From an uncultured Marvinbryantia sp. (lineage in GTDB: Bacteria > Bacillota > Clostridia > Lachnospirales > Lachnospiraceae): a stretch of 22,134 nt of DNA. Each line of letters begins with the position of its first letter. Positions within the stretch are counted from its first letter, which is position 1. Of this stretch, positions 7,431-13,770 are shown in pieces. The DNA is taken from the NCBI RefSeq assembly GCF_905201705.1, contig NZ_CAJKOX010000054.1, forward strand, positions 1-22,134. Reading direction: 5' to 3'. The notes below the pieces were generated by a model. It ran no database searches. It saw only the letters and a list, made by a program, of their open reading frames with translations, and was not told the origin of the DNA. Made by a program: the position numbers and the translations under genes.

Positions 7431-7481
7431 TGTCTCATCTCTCCTTTATTTCTATGTTTTCAATTGTCTTTCCTATGGTTA

Positions 7482-7511
7482 ATTATAAATCATGCCTCTT
7501 TATATATCCAA
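7482..7511 (-). promoter_or_regulatory. Candidate promoter of the DUF3737-malY operon
   Basis: Minus-strand TTGGAT (7506-7511), an 18-base spacer and a consensus TATAAT (7482-7487), about 50 bases before the DUF3737 start. The -10 box is perfect and the -35 box matches 4 of 6. Confidence 0.6.
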
Positions 7512-7533
7512 TACTTATGAAAAATACTGATTA

Positions 7534-7548
7534 ATGCTTACTAAGCAT
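7534..7548. promoter_or_regulatory. 15-bp inverted repeat, candidate activator or repressor site
   Basis: ATGCTTA-C-TAAGCAT is a perfect 7+1+7 palindrome. Its centre lies about 66 bases upstream of the predicted DUF3737 transcription start, the usual place for an activator dimer. No dedicated regulator gene lies in the window. Confidence 0.45.
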
Positions 7549-7571
7549 ACTTCTGCAAGCCTCAGCATAAC

Positions 7572-7608
7572 TAAAAGGCATAAAGAACCATCGATGCTCT
7601 TCATGCCT
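7572..7608 (-). terminator. Terminator after the esterase gene
   Basis: On the minus strand AGGCATGAAGA pairs with TCTTTATGCCT (11 bp with one G-U) around a loop of about 11 bases and is followed by TTTT. It lies about 90 bases past the esterase stop and ends that transcript. Confidence 0.7.
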
Positions 7609-7697
7609 CCGGTATGTACTTTTCAAAATATCGAATTATAATCAGTTCTTTGCTTCTGCTTCCAGGGCTTTCCATGCACCGGTCACTTTTGTATCTG

Positions 7698-8549
7698 TCA
7701 TTTTATCTGCCCAAACAGCCAGCCCATGATCTCCTCATCGAAGGCAAATTGTCCGCCGCCTCCATGCTGGTTGCTGATTCCACGTTCTGTGAAATACGAA
7801 CCATCTTTGATGTCAAGTACCAGAAGCTGCTCTATTTCTTCCTCTGAAAGTCCCTGTTCCAGATACCGATCCCGCAGTGCCTCATAGTCTTCTCTTGTCG
7901 GTTCGGAACCATAGTATTCATCATCCTCACCGATAGCCAGGTAAACAGGCAGACGGTTCTCCACCACCGGGGCATAATCCCCATCCCATCTGGAGCTGCA
8001 GTGCAGATATGCAGTGAACAGTTCCGGGGCCTTTTCCAATACCAGTGACATCGTTTCACCGCCGCCGGAATAGCCGTTAGCATAAACCCGATTGGTATCT
8101 ATGTTGTATTTTTCCAGAAGATAGCGGGTCAGTGCTATGGTCTGATCTGCCGACGTCTCGCCCCAATCTTCAAGCTGCGGTGCAGCAATGATCATATTTT
8201 CATTGTATTTCTGCGCCTCAAAGGCAAATTCCTCTGCTTTCAGATTCACACCCATCCCCTGAAAATACAGTCCTTCATATCCCGGCAGTGTGACAAACAG
8301 GGCATACGGCTCACTTCCATCATAGCTTTCCGGGATATAAATGTGGTAATGGATATCTCCATCATTTTTCGAATGGAGCACATTGTCCATCAAAAATCCG
8401 CGGTATTCTTCGGTCCCCGCCGTAACAAGCCGGGAAGTTTCTGACGGAGCAAATGTGTCCTGCTCCTGAGCCTTCGCACGCCCGCAGGCAATTGCGGAAA
8501 CTGCCAGAAGCAGCGCCATCATCCCGGCTAAAATTTTAGTTCCATTCAT
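7698..8549 (-). CDS. Alpha/beta-hydrolase lipoprotein (esterase/depolymerase-like)
   Basis: This is a secreted, probably lipid-anchored serine hydrolase of 283 residues. The N-terminus MNGTKILAGMMALLLAVSAIAC is a signal peptide ending in a lipobox-like AIAC, with Cys22 as the lipidation site. Mature-protein features are YHIYIPESYDGSEPYALFV, the strand before LPGYEG, and the nucleophile elbow GYSGGGE (Ser161). An acid candidate lies in AIGEDDEYYGSE and the likely catalytic histidine in NQHGGGG (about His262). This layout is that of the PHB-depolymerase/feruloyl-esterase-like group; the substrate is unknown, possibly an acylated polysaccharide. I chose the ATG at 8549 because GGAGG sits nine bases upstream; the open frame to 8573 would disrupt the signal peptide. 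The gene stands alone, between two terminators. Confidence 0.82.
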   Translation of the reverse strand: MNGTKILAGMMALLLAVSAIACGRAKAQEQDTFAPSETSRLVTAGTEEYRGFLMDNVLHSKNDGDIHYHIYIPESYDGSEPYALFVTLPGYEGLYFQGMGVNLKAEEFAFEAQKYNENMIIAAPQLEDWGETSADQTIALTRYLLEKYNIDTNRVYANGYSGGGETMSLVLEKAPELFTAYLHCSSRWDGDYAPVVENRLPVYLAIGEDDEYYGSEPTREDYEALRDRYLEQGLSEEEIEQLLVLDIKDGSYFTERGISNQHGGGGQFAFDEEIMGWLFGQIK

Positions 8550-8579
8550 GTTTGCCTTCCTCCTGCAGTCCATTGGCCG

Positions 8580-8592
8580 CTATAATTTGTGC
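8580..8592 (-). repeat. Direct-repeat site, copy nearest the esterase
   Basis: Minus-strand GCACAAATTATAG lies about 30 bases before the esterase start. A near-identical copy (12 of 13 bases) is found at 8675-8687, 95 bases away in the same orientation. Each contains ATTATAG, so they could be paired operator sites or tandem -10 elements. Confidence 0.4.
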
Positions 8593-8674
8593 TGAAAGGA
8601 TTTTTTGTTTCCTTGCTTTCAAATACATTTTAGATGATGGCTCCGGAAAAGTACAATGCCGATTTGTCAAAGCA

Positions 8675-8687
8675 CTATAATCTGTGC
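8675..8687 (-). repeat. Direct-repeat site, distal copy
   Basis: Minus-strand GCACAGATTATAG differs from the copy at 8580-8592 at a single base. It lies in the non-coding gap between the glgA terminator and the esterase gene, so it is likely part of the esterase control region. Confidence 0.4.
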
Positions 8688-8734
8688 GCATACTGTATCT
8701 CATTTTTGAATTGAACAGAAAAAGGACAGCAGAG

Positions 8735-8773
8735 AAAAATCGGGCAGAGACAGGTAATTCCCATCTCTGCCCG
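8735..8773 (-). terminator. Rho-independent terminator after glgA
   Basis: On the minus strand CGGGCAGAGA pairs perfectly with TCTCTGCCCG (10 bp) around a loop of about 13 bases and is followed by ATTTTTC. It lies about 65 bases after the glgA stop. Confidence 0.9.
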
Positions 8774-8837
8774 ACTATAGATTTTCTGACAAAGTCCGGC
8801 GTTTCTCCGTTTCAGGAGAAGCCTGCGCTCCTTTGTT

Positions 8838-11324
8838 CTACCAGGTTAATTCCAGATACAGATCCTTGTACTGCTTCGCGGAATTATCCCAGGAGAAGTT
8901 TTTGTCCATATCTCTCTGAACCATCTCATCCCAGCACCAGCGGTTTGTGAAGTACAGTGTCTTCGCGCGGTTAATTGCATCCAGCAGCAGACCGGCGTCG
9001 TAGTTGTCGAAGGTGAAGCCGTTTCCTGTGTTTGTAAACATATTGTACGGCTCTACCGTATCCTTCAGTCCGCCCGTCTCGCGCACGATCGGCACAGTGC
9101 CATAATGCATTGCAATGAGCTGCGTCAGACCGCACGGCTCAAACTGTGACGGTACCAGGAAAGCATCCGCACCCGCATAAATCCTGTGCGCTCTCGTCTC
9201 ATCGTACATGATATTCGAGCAGACATTTCCCTTATACGCATTTTCGTAGTAGCGGAAGGAATCCTCGTACATCGCGTCGCCGGTTCCGAGAACAACGATC
9301 TGCGTGTGCTCATCCATGATCTGCGGGATGATCGCATTGATCAGGTCGAGTCCCTTCTGGTTTGTCAGGCGGGAGATCAGACCGATCACGAATTTATGGT
9401 CATCCTGCTCAAGTCCAAGCTCCTCCTGCAGTCTGCGCTTGTTCTCTTTTTTCTTCTCCAGCACGTTTGTGATGTCATAATTTACATACAGTCTGTCGTC
9501 GGTCGCTGTGTTCCAGATATCGTAGTCGATACCGTTGACAATGCCTCTGAGCTTGCCGGAGTGATATCTTAAATGCGCATCCAGATTTTCCCCGTAGTAC
9601 GGCGTCTGGATCTCCCAGGCATAGGTGTTGCTTACGGTCGTGATGATGTTGGAGTAGGTCAGACCGCCTTTCATCATGTTTGCATCCTGGTAGCCCTCCT
9701 TGAGCGCATCCTTATTGAACACATAATCCGGCAGACCGGACCAGTAGCGGATCGTCGGGATGTTGTAAACGCCCTGGAAACGCAGGTTGTGAATAGTGAG
9801 GATGGTCTTTGCGGAAGACAGCTTCGAGGTCTCAAACAGGGTTCTTAAATATACCGGTACCAGAGCCGCCTGCCAGTCGTGACAGTGGATAATGTTCGGC
9901 GTCCAGTCCATGTAGTTAAGCACTGCCAGTGCCGCTTTTGCAAAGAAGCAGTATTTCGGAATATCGTCAACCAGGTTCGTGTACGGATTTCCGCTGCTGA
10001 AAAACTCTTCATTGTCGATGAAGTCATATACCACGCCGTCCCAGACATATTCCATGATTCCCACATAGAATGATCTGCCGTCCGCGCAGAGATCCATCTC
10101 AAAGGAACCGCGGTACACCATCTTTTCCTGATACTTCCACGGAATACATTTGTAGCGCGGAAGGATTACCTTCACATCGCAGTTCTGTTTCACAAGCGCC
10201 TTCGGAAGCGCATACATAACGTCGCCAAGACCGCCGGTCTTTACAAACGGATAGCACTCCGAGCCGATAAACGCAATACTTCTGCGCGGCGTGGTGTATA
10301 CCTCGTAGGTCGGCTCCTCCACGGCTTTTGCTTCTTCCACGACCGGTTCTGTTTTCGGCTCCTCAGCCTTCACTTCCTCAACCAGTTCTGCTTTCGGCTC
10401 CTGAGCCTTCACTTCCTCAACCGGCTCTGCTTTCGGCTCCTCAGCCTTCACTTCCTTAACCGGCTCTGCTTTCGGCTCCTCGGCTTTCACTTCCTTAACC
10501 GGCTCTGCTTTCGGTTCCTCAGCCTTCACTTCCTTAACCGGCTCTGCTTTCGGTTCCTCGACCTTTACTTCCTCTGCGGCAGCCGCAGCTTTGGTCTTTC
10601 TTGTTCTGGTCGTCTTTGCAGGCTTTTCCTTCGGCTCCGCTGCTTTCGCAGTCTTCGCCGCTCTCTTTGCCTTCGGCTTTTCTTCCTTTGCCGGCTCTTC
10701 CGCCTTCACTTCCGGTTCAGCCTTTACCGCCTCCGCTTTCGTTTCTTCTGCTTTCGGTACCTCCACCTTGGCAGCCTTCGTTGTCTTTGCGGCTTTCTTC
10801 TTTGGTTCTTCCGTTTTAGCTGTTGTTTTTACAGCCTTCTCTTTCGGTTCTTCCGCCTTAGCTGTTGTTTTCACAGCCTTTTCCTTCGGTTCTTCCGCTT
10901 TTGCTGTTGTTTTCACAGCCTTTTCCTTCGGCTCTTCCGCTTTTGCTGTTGTTTTCACAGCCTTTTCCTTCGGCTCTTCCGCTTTTGCTGTTGTTTTCAC
11001 AACCTTCTCTTTCGGTTCTTCCGCTTTTGCTGTTGTTTTCGCAGCCTTTTCCTTCGGCTCTTCCGCTTCCTCTGCTGCTTTTGCAGCTTTCGCAGTCTTT
11101 GTTGCTCTCTTCGCTTTCGGCTTTTCTTCCTTTACAGGTTCCGTCTTTGCTTCTTCCTTCTTTGTTTCTTCCGTCTTTCCTTCTGCAGCCTTCGGCTCTT
11201 TTACAGGCTTCTCAGCTGCCGGGGTTTCCTTTGCAGTAGCTTTTGCTTCTTTTGCTTCCACTGCAGCAGTTTCCACCGGAGTTTCCGGTGTGGCCGCCGA
11301 TGCTGTTGCTTTCTTTCTTGCCAT
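8838..11324 (-). CDS. glgA: Glycogen synthase with a long Lys/Glu/Ala/Pro repeat N-terminus
   Basis: The C-terminal part (about residues 348-828, 480 residues) is a complete GT5 starch/glycogen synthase that transfers glucose from ADP-glucose to alpha-1,4-glucan. It shows the KTGGLGDV donor-binding motif at 362-369, HCHDWQAALVP, TIHNLRFQG, GIVNGIDYDIWN, GLISRLTNQKGLDL and FEPCGLTQL. Ahead of it lie about 340 residues of low complexity made of Lys, Glu, Ala, Pro, Thr and Val. These include seven 14-residue repeats (87-184), six 13-residue repeats (253-330) and a duplicated EEKPKAKRAxKTAKAA block (66-81, 214-229). Ordinary bacterial GlgA is about 480 residues, so the extension is an addition. 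It has no signal peptide and no predicted catalytic role. The start at 11324 has GGAGG six bases upstream. It is monocistronic, with its own promoter and terminator and no other glg gene nearby. Confidence 0.93.
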   Translation of the reverse strand: MARKKATASAATPETPVETAAVEAKEAKATAKETPAAEKPVKEPKAAEGKTEETKKEEAKTEPVKEEKPKAKRATKTAKAAKAAEEAEEPKEKAAKTTAKAEEPKEKVVKTTAKAEEPKEKAVKTTAKAEEPKEKAVKTTAKAEEPKEKAVKTTAKAEEPKEKAVKTTAKTEEPKKKAAKTTKAAKVEVPKAEETKAEAVKAEPEVKAEEPAKEEKPKAKRAAKTAKAAEPKEKPAKTTRTRKTKAAAAAEEVKVEEPKAEPVKEVKAEEPKAEPVKEVKAEEPKAEPVKEVKAEEPKAEPVEEVKAQEPKAELVEEVKAEEPKTEPVVEEAKAVEEPTYEVYTTPRRSIAFIGSECYPFVKTGGLGDVMYALPKALVKQNCDVKVILPRYKCIPWKYQEKMVYRGSFEMDLCADGRSFYVGIMEYVWDGVVYDFIDNEEFFSSGNPYTNLVDDIPKYCFFAKAALAVLNYMDWTPNIIHCHDWQAALVPVYLRTLFETSKLSSAKTILTIHNLRFQGVYNIPTIRYWSGLPDYVFNKDALKEGYQDANMMKGGLTYSNIITTVSNTYAWEIQTPYYGENLDAHLRYHSGKLRGIVNGIDYDIWNTATDDRLYVNYDITNVLEKKKENKRRLQEELGLEQDDHKFVIGLISRLTNQKGLDLINAIIPQIMDEHTQIVVLGTGDAMYEDSFRYYENAYKGNVCSNIMYDETRAHRIYAGADAFLVPSQFEPCGLTQLIAMHYGTVPIVRETGGLKDTVEPYNMFTNTGNGFTFDNYDAGLLLDAINRAKTLYFTNRWCWDEMVQRDMDKNFSWDNSAKQYKDLYLELTW
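10335..10568 (-). repeat. Six tandem 39-bp repeats in glgA (13-residue unit)
   Basis: The unit VKAEEPKAEPVKE occurs six times without gaps (residues 253-330). The first copy has VKVEE and the last three drift to VEE, QEP, ELVEE and TEPVVE. The unit is slightly acidic and becomes more so toward the catalytic domain. The order suggests growth by slippage, with the older copies at the edge near the enzyme domain. Confidence 0.92.
10773..11066 (-). repeat. Seven tandem 42-bp repeats in glgA (14-residue unit)
   Basis: The unit AEEPKEKAVKTTAK occurs seven times head to tail (residues 87-184). Four central copies are identical in protein and nearly so in DNA; the outer copies vary (KAAKTT, KVVKTT, TEEPKKK). 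The unit is net basic, in contrast to the acidic 13-residue block further on. Repeats this similar can change copy number by slippage. Confidence 0.93.
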
Positions 11325-11392
11325 ATAGCACCTCCAAAATAATCTATCTTCGTTTTCTTAATTTTAGTATTCAATAATGTGGGTCAGAAGTA

Positions 11393-11421
11393 ATTGTATC
11401 ACAAATATTACCCAAAGGCAA
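11393..11421 (-). promoter_or_regulatory. Promoter of glgA
   Basis: Minus-strand TTGCCT (11416-11421), a 17-base spacer and TACAAT (11393-11398) preceded by TGA, giving an extended -10 (TGATACAAT). The predicted start lies about 60 bases ahead of the glgA ATG. Confidence 0.6.
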
Positions 11422-11443
11422 ATAGGAGAATGCAAAATGATTC

Positions 11444-11475
11444 AAAAAAGAACTGCCGTATTACACAGCAGTTCT
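11444..11475 (-). terminator. Terminator after the MATE-kinase operon
   Basis: On the minus strand AGAACTGC pairs perfectly with GCAGTTCT around an 11-base loop, followed by TTTTT. It lies 25 bases after the kinase stop at 11501 and ends the operon. Confidence 0.9.
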
Positions 11476-11500
11476 CGCTTTTCTTAATATAAAAATTCCT

Positions 11501-12103
11501 TTACGCCCGGAATGCTTCCTTATACACGCCCGTGATGATATTCACGCATGTCTCCAGCCCGAGCGCCCCGCTGTCCAGGGCAAGATGATAATTGGCGGCA
11601 TTTCCCCATTCCATATCGGTGTAGTGCTGATAATATGCCCTTCTCCGCTCGTCCTTATCCTTCAGACGCTTTTCCGGCGTTTCCTCGCGCTCGCCATACA
11701 CCTCGACGATGCGCTTTGCGCGGAATGCCATGTCCGCGTGGATAAACACCGGCAGCACGCACGCCTTATCCCTCAGGATGTAGTCGGCGCACCTGCCGAC
11801 GATCACGCACGGTTCCTTCCTGGCAAGCTCCAGAATAATCTGCTGCTGTTTCTGCCACAGATGATCCTGCATGGACATGCCCTTTGTGTCGCGCGCGGCA
11901 AAAGCGTTTACAAACCTGCTCCTGTGCGAAGCGTACTCGCCCTGCTCTTTGATGTACTCCGCGTCAAATCCTGTCTCCCGCGCGATCTTTTCAATGATCT
12001 CGTAATCGTAGCAGGGAATTCCAAGCTTCTGCGCTGTTTCTTTTCCAATGGTTCGTCCGCCGCTGCCAAATTCACGGCTGATCGTGATAATTTTACTGCT
12101 CAT
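11501..12103 (-). CDS. Cytidylate kinase-like family protein
   Basis: This matches the cytidylate-kinase-like P-loop family (PF13189-type), small NMP-kinase relatives with uncharacterised substrates. The N-terminus IITISREFGSGGRTIGKETAQKLG holds the variant P-loop (GSGGRTIG), followed by GIPCYDYEIIEKIARETG. The middle has the strand CVIVGRCADYIL and the lid-like basic region RAKRIVEVYGEREETPEKRLKDKDERRRAYYQHYTDMEWG. The start at 12103 has AAGGAG three bases upstream and GGAGG slightly further away; the longer frame to 12148 would overlap the MATE stop and adds only basic residues. Length is 200 residues. It follows the MATE gene by 41 bases and shares its terminator, so it is probably under the control of the same leader RNA. 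A dCMP/CMP substrate is not proven. Confidence 0.85.
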   Translation of the reverse strand: MSSKIITISREFGSGGRTIGKETAQKLGIPCYDYEIIEKIARETGFDAEYIKEQGEYASHRSRFVNAFAARDTKGMSMQDHLWQKQQQIILELARKEPCVIVGRCADYILRDKACVLPVFIHADMAFRAKRIVEVYGEREETPEKRLKDKDERRRAYYQHYTDMEWGNAANYHLALDSGALGLETCVNIITGVYKEAFRA

Positions 12104-12144
12104 AGCTCCTTTCCTCCTTCTCTTTTTTGTTTTTGCATTTTTTC

Positions 12145-13575
12145 TCATCCGTTCGCTTCGCCGGCAGTGAGCGCCTGCTCAGGTGCTTCATTAAGCTCCC
12201 GGTAGGTGCGCCGGATCACGATTGCTGCAATAATAAAAGTCAGAATATCCGCTGCCGGGAAGGAATACAGCAGACCGTCCAGCCCGAAAAAGATCGGGAG
12301 AATAATCGGCAGCGCCACGCCCAGAATAATCTCACGCGTCAGAGAAATAATAGTGGACTGCACTGCTTTTCCAAGCGCCTGCAGGTAGATAAACGTACCT
12401 TTATTCAGCATCGCCAACGGCATCATGCACAGATAAATGCGGAAACTCTTCACGGCAAATTCTGTATAGTAAGCGCTTTCATTGGCCGCGCCGAAAATAC
12501 CGATGAGCTGCTTCGGGAACAGCTCCACGATCAGCAGTGCAATCAATCCAAGCACAAATTCACCTGTCAGCAGATAGGTAAAGAGCTGCTTTGCGCGGTC
12601 CTTTCTCTTTGCACCGATATTATAGCCGACCACCGGGATACAGCCTGCCGCCATGCCGATCGCAACGGAGATCGCGATCTGGAAAAATTTCATGACAATG
12701 CCGAGCACTGCCAGCGGAATCTGCGCGTACTCCGCCTGGGAAAAGACCGGATCGAGCGCGCCGTATTTTGTACACATATTCTGCACCGCCGCCATGGACA
12801 CCACCAGCGATGCCTGTGCAAGAAAGCTGGTAATGCCAAGCACAAGAAATTTCTTTATCAGTCTGCCCTGCAGTGAAAAACTGCTCTTTTCCAGCTTCAC
12901 CGCCTTCATGTGGCACAGATACCAGATGGACAGTCCCGCCGTGAGTATCTGGCCGGCAACCGTCGCGACCGCCGCGCCCGTCATGCCCATGTGCAGCGGA
13001 TAGATCAGAATCGGGTCGAGGATAATGTTGACGACCGCGCCGGACACCGTAGCGATCATTGCAAATTTGGGGCTTCCGTCAGAACGGATGATTGGATTTG
13101 CCGCCTGCCCGAACATATAAAACGGTACACCGAGCGCGATCCAGAAGAAATACTCCTTCGCGTTCACATAGGTCTGCTCATTTACCTTGCCGCCGAAAAA
13201 AGTCAGGATCGGCTCCATCGCGATCAGATAGACCGCCGTCAGGATAATGCTGGCGCCGACGCAAAGGATAATTGCATTTCCAATGCTTTGATGAGCGTCC
13301 TTCCTGCGGTTCGCACCAAGACTGATGCTGACGAAAGCACAGCAGCCGTCGCCGATCATCACCGCGATTGCAAGCGCCACTACTGTCAGCGGGAATACTA
13401 CGGTGTTCGCCGCGTTTCCGTAGGAGCCGAGATAATCGGCATTTGCGATAAAGATCTGGTCCACGATGTTATACAGAGCTGCCACCAGCAGGGAAATAAT
13501 GCAGGGAATCGCGTATTTCCGCATCAGCGTCCCGATTTTTTCTGTTTCCAGAAAAGCGTTTGATTTTTGTTCCAT
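12145..13575 (-). CDS. MATE family efflux transporter
   Basis: This is a 476-residue integral membrane protein with about twelve hydrophobic helices, typical of MATE exporters that move drugs or metabolites out using a Na+ or H+ gradient. Family segments include IGTLMRKYAIPCIISLLVAALYNIVDQIFIA near the N-terminus, the LGANRRKDAHQSIGNA loop of the first half, AANPIIRSDGSPKFAMIATVSGAVVNIILDPILIY before the half-way point and AAGCIPVVGYNIGAKRKDRAKQ in the second half. The ATG at 13575 has AAGGAGG nine bases upstream. It is the first gene of a two-gene operon with a cytidylate-kinase-like gene. Its mRNA leader is made almost entirely of two related hairpins that look like ligand-controlled terminators. 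The cargo is unknown. Confidence 0.92.
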   Translation of the reverse strand: MEQKSNAFLETEKIGTLMRKYAIPCIISLLVAALYNIVDQIFIANADYLGSYGNAANTVVFPLTVVALAIAVMIGDGCCAFVSISLGANRRKDAHQSIGNAIILCVGASIILTAVYLIAMEPILTFFGGKVNEQTYVNAKEYFFWIALGVPFYMFGQAANPIIRSDGSPKFAMIATVSGAVVNIILDPILIYPLHMGMTGAAVATVAGQILTAGLSIWYLCHMKAVKLEKSSFSLQGRLIKKFLVLGITSFLAQASLVVSMAAVQNMCTKYGALDPVFSQAEYAQIPLAVLGIVMKFFQIAISVAIGMAAGCIPVVGYNIGAKRKDRAKQLFTYLLTGEFVLGLIALLIVELFPKQLIGIFGAANESAYYTEFAVKSFRIYLCMMPLAMLNKGTFIYLQALGKAVQSTIISLTREIILGVALPIILPIFFGLDGLLYSFPAADILTFIIAAIVIRRTYRELNEAPEQALTAGEANG

Positions 13576-13598
13576 AATGTTCTCCTCCTTACAAAAAA

Positions 13599-13648
13599 AG
13601 TGTGCGGCACATTTGAGCTGGATTTACGCCCTGCTCAGGCCACACACT
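13599..13648 (-). ncRNA. Leader element 2: structured hairpin/terminator, riboswitch candidate
   Basis: On the minus strand a 10-bp outer stem AGTGTGTGGC/GCCGCACACT (one G-U) encloses an internal loop. An inner stem TGAGC/GCTCA follows, and the apical loop contains GCGTAAATCC. TTTTTTT follows the stem directly, so the hairpin is a good intrinsic terminator, and the MATE ribosome binding site comes only three bases later. It is homologous to element 1 (13674-13718) with both stems covarying. The ligand is unknown; guanidine-IV (the mepA motif), which controls MATE genes in Clostridia, is a candidate that I cannot verify by eye. Confidence 0.7.
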
Positions 13649-13673
13649 GCTTTTAAAATGGTTATTACAAAAA

Positions 13674-13718
13674 TAACGAGCGGTATAAACTGGATTTACG
13701 CAGTTACGCCACTCGTTA
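13674..13718 (-). ncRNA. Leader element 1: structured hairpin/terminator, riboswitch candidate
   Basis: On the minus strand an outer stem TAACGAGTGG/CCGCTCGTTA (one G-U) encloses an inner stem AACTG/CAGTT capped by CGTAAATC. A short T tract (TTTTT, after the final A) follows. The predicted transcription start falls at or within two bases of its first base, so the RNA begins with this element. The TGG/CCG pairs and the loop sequence GCGTAAATCCAG are shared with element 2, while the outer and inner stems differ by compensating changes. Confidence 0.7.
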
Positions 13719-13723
13719 CTGTT

Positions 13724-13752
13724 ATTTTACTGATTTTGGCCAGACTTGTCAA
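13724..13752 (-). promoter_or_regulatory. Sigma-A promoter of the MATE operon
   Basis: Minus-strand consensus TTGACA (13747-13752), a 17-base spacer and TAAAAT (13724-13729). The predicted start is about 13717, so transcription begins right at leader element 1. It lies directly after the hisIE stop, making the MATE operon separate from the his genes. Confidence 0.85.
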
Positions 13753-13770
13753 ATGGATTTTTCAAAAAAT

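Noticed and set aside
8790..8822. Second terminator (TTCTCC-GTTTCA-GGAGAA) just after glgA
   Set aside because: The stem is only about 6-7 bp and no T tract follows on either strand; the strong terminator at 8735-8773 accounts for the gene end.
10591..11328. A 245-codon open frame on the plus strand opposite the glgA repeats
   Set aside because: It is a by-product of the Lys/Glu/Ala-rich repeats: the antisense reads as Phe/Ser/Ala repeats. It lacks a credible ribosome binding site and the opposite strand encodes a fused, recognised enzyme.
12104..12148. Longer start of the kinase at 12148
   Set aside because: It would overlap the MATE stop and add a basic stretch outside the family, while the ATG at 12103 has GGAG sites directly upstream.
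13599..13718. Reading the tandem hairpins as mobile-element ends or a plus-strand terminator
   Set aside because: The copies are direct, not inverted, and have no target duplication. The long T tracts, the promoter and the downstream gene all fit minus-strand transcription.
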